Shown in pieces: positions 34,168 through 42,354 of a DNA stretch of 56,305 nt. Under the pieces are notes generated by a model, which was not told the DNA's origin, ran no database searches, and worked only from the letters and a program-made list of their open reading frames with translations. The stretch comes from Planctomycetota bacterium. GTDB taxonomy: Bacteria > Planctomycetota > UBA1135 > JADKAF01. Position numbers and translations under genes: made by a program. Numbering within the stretch: the first letter of the stretch is position 1; each line of letters starts with the position of its first letter. The stretch covers positions 1-56,305 of the forward strand of contig JAEUHW010000307.1 of assembly GCA_016793245.1 (NCBI GenBank), read 5' to 3'.

Positions 34168-35271
34168 ATGAAAGCCATCGTGGGTTGGGAAGCCTTTCGA
34201 GACGCGCTCCACTTGATCACGCAGCTCGTCCCCGGTCGCGCGAACCTCGGCGAGCCCAGCGTCGTGCAGATCACCACCACGGGAGACGCCGTCGTGCTCT
34301 CCTCGCAGGACTACGACTGCGCCGTGCGCATCGAGCTCAGCGAGGACATCGATCCCAAGGAGACCGGCTCGATCACGTTGCCGGGGCAGCTCCTCACGAG
34401 CTTCGTGCGCGACTTGCGCGGGAAGACCTTGGAGCTCCGCACGAAGCCGAACAGCGATGCCTGCAGCCTGAGCTGCGGCGGCGACACGCTCGAGCTCGTC
34501 GCCGCTCCCGAGGTGAACTTCGATCCGCTGCCCGAGATCGACCCCAAGGGCACCTTCGAAGTGCCGACGGAGATCTTCGCGAAGCTGATCGAGCGCTGCT
34601 CCTTCGCCGTCGCGAAGGACGACCGGCGCGGCCTGCACGGCCTGCGCATGGAGGTCGAGTCCGATCGCATCCGCATCGTCGCGACGGATTCGCGGCGCCT
34701 CGCCATCGCGGAGGCTCCGCTGGACCACGCGCCGAAGCACCTCGCGCCGACGACGCTGCCCACGCGCACGGTGAGCCAGCTCGTCTCCGCGATCCGCGGA
34801 CAGAAGCCGACGCTGCGCATCTCGCCGATGACCTCGCAGATCTGCTTCTCGACGCCGGGCCTCACGGTGTTCACCCGCGTCATCCAGGCGAAGTTCCCGG
34901 AGAAGTACGCCGCGATCGTGCCGAACGAGACTTCGAATTCGGTGCGCTTCCGCGCCGACGACATGGCGCAGAAGCTGCGCCTCGTCGCGAACGTCTCGCA
35001 GCAGGAGCTGCGCTCGGTGGAGCTCCGCTTGAGCTCGAACAGCGCGACGCTGGTCTCGGTCTCGCCCGGGCAGGGCACGGCCACCGCCGAGGTGCCCGTG
35101 ACCTTCCAAGGCGTCGTCGATCGCCTGAAGTACAACCCCGACTACCTCATCGAAGGACTGAAGCGCGCGGACACGGACGAGATCGAGCTCGTTTACGAGC
35201 AGGCCAACACGCCGGCGAAGTTCCTCCTGGGCGAGGGCTTCATCTACGTCGTGATGCCGATCAACGTCTGA
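34168..35271 (+). CDS. dnaN: DNA polymerase III beta sliding clamp
   Basis: This gene encodes 367 residues. The clamp tethers polymerase to DNA and is a ring of three repeated domains per subunit. Typical segments are RRGLHGLRMEVESDRIRIVATDSRRLA in domain 2 and DEIELVYEQANTPAKFLLGEGFIYVVMPINV at the C terminus, with the M-P-x x end that lines the client pocket. Length is normal (about 370). It follows the candidate origin and is separated by 10 bp from the DciA-like gene. Confidence 0.97.
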   Translation: MKAIVGWEAFRDALHLITQLVPGRANLGEPSVVQITTTGDAVVLSSQDYDCAVRIELSEDIDPKETGSITLPGQLLTSFVRDLRGKTLELRTKPNSDACSLSCGGDTLELVAAPEVNFDPLPEIDPKGTFEVPTEIFAKLIERCSFAVAKDDRRGLHGLRMEVESDRIRIVATDSRRLAIAEAPLDHAPKHLAPTTLPTRTVSQLVSAIRGQKPTLRISPMTSQICFSTPGLTVFTRVIQAKFPEKYAAIVPNETSNSVRFRADDMAQKLRLVANVSQQELRSVELRLSSNSATLVSVSPGQGTATAEVPVTFQGVVDRLKYNPDYLIEGLKRADTDEIELVYEQANTPAKFLLGEGFIYVVMPINV

Positions 35272-35281
35272 ACCGCGCCGC

Positions 35282-35623
35282 GTGACCCTCAACGTGGCCG
35301 ACCGCAACGATCCTCGCTCCGGAGCTTTCGGTCCGCTCGCCTTGGGCGACTGGATCAAGAAGCTGGTCCCGAAGGCCGAGCCCGAGCGCGACGCGCTCGC
35401 AAGCACTCTCACGAGCCTGCTGGACCCCTCGATCGCTGCCGACGCGCGCGTCGTCTCGCTGCGCCGCGGCACGGCCACCGTGGAGGTCAGCTCGTCGTGC
35501 CTCTTGCACGAGCTGCGCACGCTGCGTCACACCGAGATCCTCGAGGCCTTCCAGAAGGCCATCGATTCCATCACCGTGCGGAAGTTGGTCTTCCGCCTCG
35601 CCTCATCGAACGAATCCAGTTGA
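35282..35623 (+). CDS. DUF721/DciA-like protein
   Basis: This gene encodes 113 residues from GTG 35282. The arrangement VVSLRRGTATVEVSSSCLLHELRTLRHTEILEAF followed by VRKLVFRLA is the pattern of DUF721 proteins (DciA), which load the replicative helicase in bacteria that lack DnaC. It occupies the usual place of recF or its companions between dnaN and gyrB. Confidence 0.8.
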   Translation: MTLNVADRNDPRSGAFGPLALGDWIKKLVPKAEPERDALASTLTSLLDPSIAADARVVSLRRGTATVEVSSSCLLHELRTLRHTEILEAFQKAIDSITVRKLVFRLASSNESS

Positions 35624-35660
35624 ACCGGAGCGGACGCGCCCGGCGCGCCGCAGGGGAACC

Positions 35661-38177
35661 ATGACCGAAGCCGAGTCCGAGCAGCAGCCCGATGCCCCGC
35701 GCACCTACGACGCCTCGTCGATCCAGGTCCTGGAAGGCCTGGAGGCGGTGCGCAAGCGCCCCGGGATGTACATCTGGAACACGTCGTTCGAAGGTCTGCA
35801 CCACCTGATCTGGGAGGTGCTCGACAACTCGATCGACGAGTGCATGGCGGGGCACGCGAAGGAGATCGAGGTCGTCTTGCACGAGGACGGCTCGTGCAGC
35901 GTCACGGACGACGGCCGCGGCATCCCGACCGAGATGCACAAGACCGAGAAAATGCCGGCGCTCGAGCTCGTGATGACGAAGCTCCACGCCGGCGGCAAGT
36001 TCGACCGCGACTCGTACAAGGTCTCGGGCGGTCTGCACGGCGTCGGCGTGTCGGTGGTGAACGCGCTCTCGACGCTGCTCACCGTCACGGTCGACCGCAA
36101 TGGAAAGACCTACGAGATGGCCTTCTCGCGCGGTCACAAGACCGGTGAGATGCGCCTTATCGGCGAGACCACGCGCCGCGGCACGCGCGTGCGCTTCTTC
36201 CCCGACGCGACGATCTTCGACACGGTGGAGTTCGACTGGGACACCGTCGCGAAGCGCTGCCGCGAGCTGGCGTACTTGCTCGGCCGCCGCGGCCTGAGCC
36301 TGAAGCTCCGCAGTGAGCTGCTGCAGCGCGAGCAGATCTATCACTTCCCCGAGGGTATCGCGGCGTTCGTGAGCAACGTCACGGCGAACAAGGAGCTCGT
36401 CCACAAGGACGTGATCCACATCCGCCAAGAAGACGTGCCGAACCCGCTCGCGCCCGAAGGCGAGAAGGGCCCGCTCTACGCGGTCGAGGTGGCGCTCCAG
36501 TACACCTCCGAGTACGTCGAGAACGTCTTCTGCTTCGCGAACAACATCAACACCGTCGAAGGCGGCTCGCACCTCTCCGGCTTCCGCTCGGCGCTGACGC
36601 GCACCTTCAACACCTACGCGAAGAAGGAGAAGCTGCTGAAGGACAGCGACAAGGTCCCGACCGGAGATGACTTCCGCGAAGGCCTGGTCGCGGTGATCAA
36701 CGTCTCGGTGCCCGAGCCCCAGTTCGGCGGCCAGACGAAGAGCAAGCTCGGCAATCGCGAGGTCCAGTCGATCGTCGAGAGCGTCGTCGCGAAGCACCTC
36801 GAGATCTACTTCGAGGAGAACCCGGCGACCGCGAAGGCGATCTTCAAGAAGGGTTTGGAAGCGCAGCGCGCGCGCGAAGCCGCGCGCAAGGCCCGCGACC
36901 TCGCGCGCCGCAAGTCCACGCTCGCGAGCGGCAATCTCCCGAAGAAGCTCGCCGACTGCATGTGGACCGATGCCGATCGCTGCGAGCTCTTCCTCGTCGA
37001 AGGGGACTCGGCAGGTGGCACCGCGAAGATGGGTCGGCAGCCCGAGTTCCAAGCGATCCTGCCGCTGCGCGGCAAGATCCTGAACGTCGAGAAGGCGCGG
37101 CTCGACAAGATGCTCGCGCACAACGAGATCCAGGCCATCATCTCCGCGCTCGGCACCGGCATCGGGCTCGAGGAGTTCGATCTCTCGAAGCTGCGCTACG
37201 CGAAGGTCATCATCATGACCGACGCCGACGTCGACGGCTCGCACATCCGCACGCTGCTGCTCACCTTCTTCTTCCGTCACATGCGCGAGCTCATCGAGCG
37301 CGGGCACGTGTACATCGCCGAACCGCCGCTCTTCCGCGTGAAGCACAAGGGGAAGGAGCGCTACCTCGCGAACGAAGAGGAGAAGAACGAGGCGGTCCTC
37401 TCGATCATCGTCGACAACTCGAAGCTCCTCGACCGCAAGTCCGGTCGCGAGTTCTCGGGCCCGGATCTCGAGCGCTTGAACCAAGTGCTCGGTCGCTTGG
37501 AGAAGCGGATCGGTCGCGCCGTGCCGATCTGGTCCACCGTGCGCGCCGAGGACTTCCTCCAGCGCTTCACCATCGATGGCGTTCTCCCGCACGCGGCCCT
37601 CGTCGTTCATCGCAAGCCCCGCTGGAGCCGCGACGTCGCCGGTATGGAGCAGCTCCGTCTCCAGCTCTCCGCCGAGCTCGGTCGCGAAGCCAAGATCTAC
37701 ACCGGCCCGGATTCGCTGGTGCCGCGCGATGACGCCGACGCGACGGCCGTCACCTTCCAGCACGCCGACGAGCTCGCCGAGATGCTCGAGGATCTCCGCG
37801 CCCTCGGCGTCGCCGACGGCTTCGAGCTCCCCTCGGAAGATGCGCTGGATGTGATCCCGCGCTTCCAGGTGGCGAACACGAAGAAGAGCCGCGACGTGCT
37901 GAGCTTGCTGCGAGTGCGTCCGACCTTGGTCGAGTTCGGCAGCGACCACTCGGCCGGCGGCGCCGAGGTGCAGCGCTACAAAGGTCTCGGTGAAATGAAC
38001 GCCGAGCAGCTCTTCGACACGGCCATGAACCCGGACACGCGCTCGCTGAAGCGCGTGCGCCTGGAGGACGCCGTCACCGCGGACTTGATCTTCAGCGTCC
38101 TGATGGGCACCGGGGTCGAGCAGCGGCGCGAGTTCATCGAGCGGCATGCGCTCGAGGTCACGAACCTGGATATCTGA
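35661..38177 (+). CDS. gyrB: DNA gyrase subunit B
   Basis: This gene encodes 838 residues. It is the ATPase subunit of gyrase. The N-terminal GHKL fold shows LEAVRKRPGMYI, EVLDNSIDEC, VTDDGRGIP and KVSGGLHGVGVSVVNALS. The TOPRIM domain has LVEGDSAGGTAKMGR and MTDADVDGSHIRTLLLTFFFR, and the protein closes with QRYKGLGEMNAEQLFDTAMNP. About 250 residues lie between the TOPRIM core and that final motif, so it is the long (E. coli-like) form rather than the 640-residue form. It is 37 bp after the DciA-like gene and 28 bp before the AlbA-type gene. Confidence 0.98.
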   Translation: MTEAESEQQPDAPRTYDASSIQVLEGLEAVRKRPGMYIWNTSFEGLHHLIWEVLDNSIDECMAGHAKEIEVVLHEDGSCSVTDDGRGIPTEMHKTEKMPALELVMTKLHAGGKFDRDSYKVSGGLHGVGVSVVNALSTLLTVTVDRNGKTYEMAFSRGHKTGEMRLIGETTRRGTRVRFFPDATIFDTVEFDWDTVAKRCRELAYLLGRRGLSLKLRSELLQREQIYHFPEGIAAFVSNVTANKELVHKDVIHIRQEDVPNPLAPEGEKGPLYAVEVALQYTSEYVENVFCFANNINTVEGGSHLSGFRSALTRTFNTYAKKEKLLKDSDKVPTGDDFREGLVAVINVSVPEPQFGGQTKSKLGNREVQSIVESVVAKHLEIYFEENPATAKAIFKKGLEAQRAREAARKARDLARRKSTLASGNLPKKLADCMWTDADRCELFLVEGDSAGGTAKMGRQPEFQAILPLRGKILNVEKARLDKMLAHNEIQAIISALGTGIGLEEFDLSKLRYAKVIIMTDADVDGSHIRTLLLTFFFRHMRELIERGHVYIAEPPLFRVKHKGKERYLANEEEKNEAVLSIIVDNSKLLDRKSGREFSGPDLERLNQVLGRLEKRIGRAVPIWSTVRAEDFLQRFTIDGVLPHAALVVHRKPRWSRDVAGMEQLRLQLSAELGREAKIYTGPDSLVPRDDADATAVTFQHADELAEMLEDLRALGVADGFELPSEDALDVIPRFQVANTKKSRDVLSLLRVRPTLVEFGSDHSAGGAEVQRYKGLGEMNAEQLFDTAMNPDTRSLKRVRLEDAVTADLIFSVLMGTGVEQRREFIERHALEVTNLDI

Positions 38178-38204
38178 GGTGGGCGGCCGTCGGCCGAGGA
38201 CAGG

Positions 38205-39470
38205 ATGATGTTCGACACTCCGGAGGCATTGCTCGACAAGATCCGCTTGGGCGAGGACAGCCTCCTCGAGTGCAAGGAGATGGAGTTCGCCGGCGCCAAG
38301 GTGAAGGCGCCGGCGCGGGGCGATCTCGCCGACGAGCTGGCCGCGGCAGCGAACGCTCACGGCTGCGTCGTGGTGCTCGGCGTCCACGACAAGACCCGAG
38401 CGATCCTCGGCATTCCCCTCGAGCAACTCGATGCCGCGGAGTCCTTCGTCCGGGAGCTCTGTCACGATTCGATTCGGCCGCCGTTGCTGGCGCGCATCGA
38501 GCGCCTGGAGCTAACTCCCGCCGATGGCATTCGCCGTGCCGTACTGCGGGTCGATGTCGATCGGAGTCTCTTCGTTCACGAGAGCCCGGGCGGATATCTG
38601 CACCGCGTGGGAAGCTCGAAGCGCAAGATGTCGCCAGAGCACCTGGCGCGGTTGATGCAGCATCGCAGCCAGGCGCGCTTGATCCACTTCGATGAGCAAG
38701 TCGTACCTGGAACGACATGGTCGGACCTTGATCCCGACCTCGTGGCGCGCTTCCGTTCCGATCTGACCACGGATGATGCGCCGACCTTCGCGCGCAAGCT
38801 GGCCATGGTCGGAGAGGATTCGAATGGAGTGCTTCGCGCCACCGTCGCTGGGCTGCTCCTTGGCGCCCGCCAACCCGAGCGTTGGTTGCCGCACGCGTAC
38901 ATCCAGGCGGTGGCGTATCGCGGAACGGCGATCGACGCAGGTCGGGATTATCAACTCGATGCCAAAGACCTGACGGGGCCGCTTGATCATCAGGTCGCGG
39001 AAGCCTGTCGCTTCGTCGCTCGGAACATGCGCGTCGGGGCCAGCAAGTTGGTGGGGCGCGTAGATCAACCGCAATTCGACATGACGGCCGTGTTCGAAGC
39101 GCTCGTCAATGCGGTCGCGCATCGCGACTACTCGATCCACGGCGCCAAGATCCGCCTCCGTCTCTTCGACGATCGCCTCGAGCTCTACTCGCCGGGTGCG
39201 CTCGCGAACACGATGACGGTGGAGTCGATCCTCGTGCGGCAGGTCACCCGCAATGAAGCCATCACGAGTCTGCTCGCGAAGCTGGAGATTCCGACCGGTC
39301 TCCCAGGTCTGAGCGGCGCGCGAGCCAGGATGATGGACCGTCGTGGCGAAGGTGCTCCTCTGATCATGCGCCGCAGCGAAGCCCTCTCAGGCAAGCGACC
39401 GATCTACTCCACGCTCGATGGATCCGAGCTGCTCCTCACGATCTTCGCCGCGGGGAGAGGTCTCGATTAG
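38205..39470 (+). CDS. AlbA_2/Schlafen-type putative DNA-binding protein with RecG-like C-terminal part
   Basis: This gene encodes 421 residues from ATG 38205 (a second ATG follows directly). The N-terminal 130 residues fit the AlbA_2 (AAA_4) divergent domain: EDSLLECKEMEF, ELAAAANAHGCVVVLGVHD and GYLHRVGSSKRKMSPEHLARL. The C-terminal part has VFEALVNAVAHRDYSIHGAKIRLRLFDDRLELYSPG, the ATPase-like segment found in putative RecG-like transcriptional regulators. It is probably a regulator or defence-type accessory protein. Codon choice is looser than in gyrB (more A and T at third positions), which hints at later acquisition. Confidence 0.8.
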   Translation: MMFDTPEALLDKIRLGEDSLLECKEMEFAGAKVKAPARGDLADELAAAANAHGCVVVLGVHDKTRAILGIPLEQLDAAESFVRELCHDSIRPPLLARIERLELTPADGIRRAVLRVDVDRSLFVHESPGGYLHRVGSSKRKMSPEHLARLMQHRSQARLIHFDEQVVPGTTWSDLDPDLVARFRSDLTTDDAPTFARKLAMVGEDSNGVLRATVAGLLLGARQPERWLPHAYIQAVAYRGTAIDAGRDYQLDAKDLTGPLDHQVAEACRFVARNMRVGASKLVGRVDQPQFDMTAVFEALVNAVAHRDYSIHGAKIRLRLFDDRLELYSPGALANTMTVESILVRQVTRNEAITSLLAKLEIPTGLPGLSGARARMMDRRGEGAPLIMRRSEALSGKRPIYSTLDGSELLLTIFAAGRGLD

Positions 39471-39582
39471 GAATCGCGCGCTGCGGCGTGACGCGGCGCG
39501 CGTGTGACACCCAGCCCATCCTCGCTCGGGGAGCTTGCGCGGAATCCGACTCACGGAGATCGTGAGGGGAGGAGTTCCGACC

Positions 39583-41130
39583 ATGATGCGAGCAGGCCTG
39601 GTATGCGCATGGGTGCTCAGCGGCACAGCGATCTGGGCGCCGCAGGCGCGCGGGCAGGAATGGGCGGGGAGAGAGGTCCGGCAGATCCTGGCTGGCTTGG
39701 CCGAGCCGTCGTTCGTGATGCGACCTCACGAACGGCGACTCGAAGTTCGCTATTCGAAGCGACCGCGTTTCACGGTGGACGTCCCCATCGACTTCCCGGC
39801 CGATTACGTGGACTTCGCCAAGCCGGGCCTGCCGCGCGAACCTGAACGTCTGCTGCTCGCCGGGCGGGACGCCGAAGGAAGAGGGGTGCTGGTGTGGATC
39901 CGGGTCGAGGGCCGAGAGCCCGCGCAGTGGTCGGTCCTCGATACCTTTCACCAGCCCGCCAGCGACTTCGTCGGGGTCGCGTATGCCGCGCAGACGCAGC
40001 GCCTCTACGTGCTCGAGTTGCGCTCGCAGACGATCTATCGAGCCTCGTTCTCGCCGTCCGCCGAGAAGCTCCCGACGAAGTGGTCAGCTCTGGCGCACAG
40101 CTCGCAGTTCGGTGACCCGGGGGACTTGGGCCTGCGGGCCTTGTCGCTGTCCCGAGACGGCGCGGAGCCGCAGCTATGGGTCTACAACGTGAACAGCGAG
40201 ATGCTGAACCCGGTGCGACGCGATACGCCGATCGTCATCGATGGGCAACACGGCGTCTCGTTCGATGTTCACTCCGACGGAGGACGTCGCGCCGCGATCG
40301 GCACGCGTGAGCTGCGGCTCGGCATGCAAGCCGTGCCTCTCGTCGGATCTCCTGCCCTGAACGCTGAGCTCGTGCGCTTGGATGGAGCCCAGGGAATCCA
40401 GGTGATCGGTCGCGCGCAGCTCGATGATGCCGGCAACGGAGTGGTCTCGCTGATCGAGACCCCGCTCCAGTTCGGCGCGGTGTATGGGGCGCGCAACCCG
40501 CTCAGCAGGCGCATCTCTTTCCCCTTCCTCACTCCCGAGAAGCGCTGGGGCAAGGCTCAGGTGTTCCGCGATGGCCGCGGCATTCAGCCCCTGCGCTCGA
40601 TGGGGATGGCGGCCTACGTCGGAGCGGACTCCTTCCGCGTGCCCTGCTTTCTCGAGCTGAAGGCCGAGCCGCAGCGCGAGGCGTCGTCGGGGGGAGTTCC
40701 CGCCACCTTGATCGTCGGCGACGAGACGAGCCCGATCCTCGACCTCGGCGGCGTCGCGGTGCTCGGTGGATCGTTCGTCTGGTCCTCGCGATTGGAGTCC
40801 AGCGTCAAGGCAGAGCTGCTCTTCACCGAGGTGCGTCTGCCGATCCCCGCGGATCCCCTGCTCGCATGGCTCGAGCTGCGCTTCCAGTGGCTGATCGAGG
40901 ACGGCGATGGACTGCGCGTCTCGGACATCGCCGGGATCCAGGTCCGACCCGCGCGCTTCGATCCACCCGGGGCCGAGGTTCTGCCGCCGAGCGAAGCTCC
41001 GCCGGTTCTCGCGCCGAGCGAAGGGCAGAGATCTCGCGAGGCCGCGTTCCGAAGCTGGCTCGAGAGCTGCGGTGGTCGAGCGCTGTCGGAGGAGCTCACC
41101 CGGGAGCTCCGCTCCCGCATCCGGCACTGA
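39583..41130 (+). CDS. Secreted protein of unknown function
   Basis: This gene encodes 515 residues from ATG 39583, preceded by GGGGAGG at 39566. A signal peptide is clear (MMRAGLVCAWVLSGTAIWAPQARG). The mature protein is beta-rich with repeated short strands, such as VGVAYAAQTQRLYVLELRSQTIYRASF and LWVYNVNSEMLN in the first half, which could form a propeller-like fold, and a second half with PLSRRISFPFLTP and SFVWSSRLESSVKAELLF. No catalytic motif was seen. The end is proline-rich, then charged. It is followed 88 bp later by the MshEN-like gene. Confidence 0.7.
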   Translation: MMRAGLVCAWVLSGTAIWAPQARGQEWAGREVRQILAGLAEPSFVMRPHERRLEVRYSKRPRFTVDVPIDFPADYVDFAKPGLPREPERLLLAGRDAEGRGVLVWIRVEGREPAQWSVLDTFHQPASDFVGVAYAAQTQRLYVLELRSQTIYRASFSPSAEKLPTKWSALAHSSQFGDPGDLGLRALSLSRDGAEPQLWVYNVNSEMLNPVRRDTPIVIDGQHGVSFDVHSDGGRRAAIGTRELRLGMQAVPLVGSPALNAELVRLDGAQGIQVIGRAQLDDAGNGVVSLIETPLQFGAVYGARNPLSRRISFPFLTPEKRWGKAQVFRDGRGIQPLRSMGMAAYVGADSFRVPCFLELKAEPQREASSGGVPATLIVGDETSPILDLGGVAVLGGSFVWSSRLESSVKAELLFTEVRLPIPADPLLAWLELRFQWLIEDGDGLRVSDIAGIQVRPARFDPPGAEVLPPSEAPPVLAPSEGQRSREAAFRSWLESCGGRALSEELTRELRSRIRH

Positions 41131-41218
41131 TGCGCGCGACCGACCGGCTCAAGCTTCCCCGCACCTCGCGTCGATAGGACCGCTGGACCACTCCGGTTCG
41201 ACGTCCCGCGAGGCAGGC

Positions 41219-41758
41219 ATGAAGGGTCTCGACAAGCTCACCTACCCCCGTCTGGCCGAAGCGTTGATCCAACGCGGCTCGGTCGATCAGACGCTGGTGC
41301 GCCAGCTCTTGCAGGAATCGGAGCGCTCCGGGCAACCCCTGCCCGAGCTGCTGGTGCGCGACGAGATCTTCTCGGAGTGGGAGCTCGTGCGCCTCGTCTC
41401 CGACCACTTCACGCTGCCGATGATCTATCCGCTCCAGTACGAGCTCGATAGCAGCTTGATGAAGAAGTTCGGCATCGAGGTGCTGCGGCAGAAGAACCTG
41501 CTGCCGCTCGCCAAGTTCGGCGACATCGTGACGATGGCGATGCCGATCCTGACGCCGGTCACGGATCTGCAAGAGCTCGAGCGCGAGCACAAGATCGAGA
41601 TCTTCCCTTTCGCGGCTCCCATCTCGGAGAACTCGCAGATCCTGATGGAGCATGGCGGCAAGGCCGGCAAGAAGAACGAAGCGCTCCTCGATAGCTCGTG
41701 GGAGAAGCTCTTCGACGAGGCCGAGGCCACGCTGCAGGAAGATCCGGTACCGGGCTAA
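41219..41758 (+). CDS. Stand-alone GspE/PilB N-terminal (MshEN-like) domain protein
   Basis: This gene encodes 179 residues from ATG 41219, preceded by AGGCAGG. The first 150 residues follow the T2SS ATPase N-terminal domain: LAEALIQRGSVDQTLVRQLLQESERSGQPLPELLV, then FSEWELVRLVSDHFTLPMIYPLQYELDSSL, then LLPLAKFGDIVTMAMPILTPVTDLQELE. The ATPase domain that normally follows is absent. Some MshEN domains bind c-di-GMP; whether this one does is unknown. It ends the plus-strand run and is convergent with tatA. Confidence 0.75.
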   Translation: MKGLDKLTYPRLAEALIQRGSVDQTLVRQLLQESERSGQPLPELLVRDEIFSEWELVRLVSDHFTLPMIYPLQYELDSSLMKKFGIEVLRQKNLLPLAKFGDIVTMAMPILTPVTDLQELEREHKIEIFPFAAPISENSQILMEHGGKAGKKNEALLDSSWEKLFDEAEATLQEDPVPG

Positions 41759-41788
41759 GCCTGCAAGGCTCCGAGGGCTCGCGCGAGC

Positions 41789-42349
41789 TCAGCTCTCCCG
41801 CGAGCGCGGCGTATCGAGTGGCGCGCCGTCGTCTTCGGCGAACGGCGCCGCCGGCGGAGCGCTCTGGGGAGCGGGCTCTGCTCCGGCGCCGGGTTCATCT
41901 TCGGCGCGCTCGAGCGGGACCAGCTCCGACCTCGTCGGCTCGAGCGTGGATTCCTGCGTCGGCACGCTCGCATGCGCTCCACCCTGATCCGCGAGCGGCC
42001 CGTGATCCAGATCCTCGTTCCGCGGCTCGTCGTGGCCGAGCGGGGGTTCCAGCTCCGGGCTGCGCGGCGGCTCATACGCCTTGGTGCGCGTCCAGGGTTC
42101 GACCTCGACGGGGCGCGTGATCTCGCGCTGCAGCTCGCGCATCGTGCTGCGCGTCTCGCGCACGTCTTCGTCGAGCTCGATCTGCTGGCGGAACGAGTTC
42201 AGCCCCTTCCGGAACTCGAGGAAGGTCTTCCCGAACTGCTTGCCGACCTCGGGCAGGCGCCGACCGAAGACGATCAGCCCCACGACGAGGATGACGAGCA
42301 TCTCGCTCGGGCCGAGGTTGAACGCGAGGAGTGCCTGAGCCGGGTTCAT
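41789..42349 (-). CDS. Sec-independent translocase TatA/B-like protein
   Basis: This gene encodes 186 residues. A short periplasmic start is followed by a single membrane helix (EMLVILVVGLIVFGRRLPEVG) with the F-G-x-x-x-L-P hinge and an amphipathic helix (KQFGKTFLEFRKGLNSFRQQI), the standard TatA/TatB layout. The remaining 110 residues are acidic and proline-rich, much longer than in TatA. No tatC is in the window. The gene follows lptD by 5 bp in transcription order, so it lies at the end of the Lpt operon. Confidence 0.85.
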   Translation of the reverse strand: MNPAQALLAFNLGPSEMLVILVVGLIVFGRRLPEVGKQFGKTFLEFRKGLNSFRQQIELDEDVRETRSTMRELQREITRPVEVEPWTRTKAYEPPRSPELEPPLGHDEPRNEDLDHGPLADQGGAHASVPTQESTLEPTRSELVPLERAEDEPGAGAEPAPQSAPPAAPFAEDDGAPLDTPRSRES

Positions 42350-42354
42350 GGGGA

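Noticed and set aside
35571..38465. Minus-strand frame opposite gyrB
   Set aside because: It is a shadow of gyrB; the product is low-complexity and unlike any protein.
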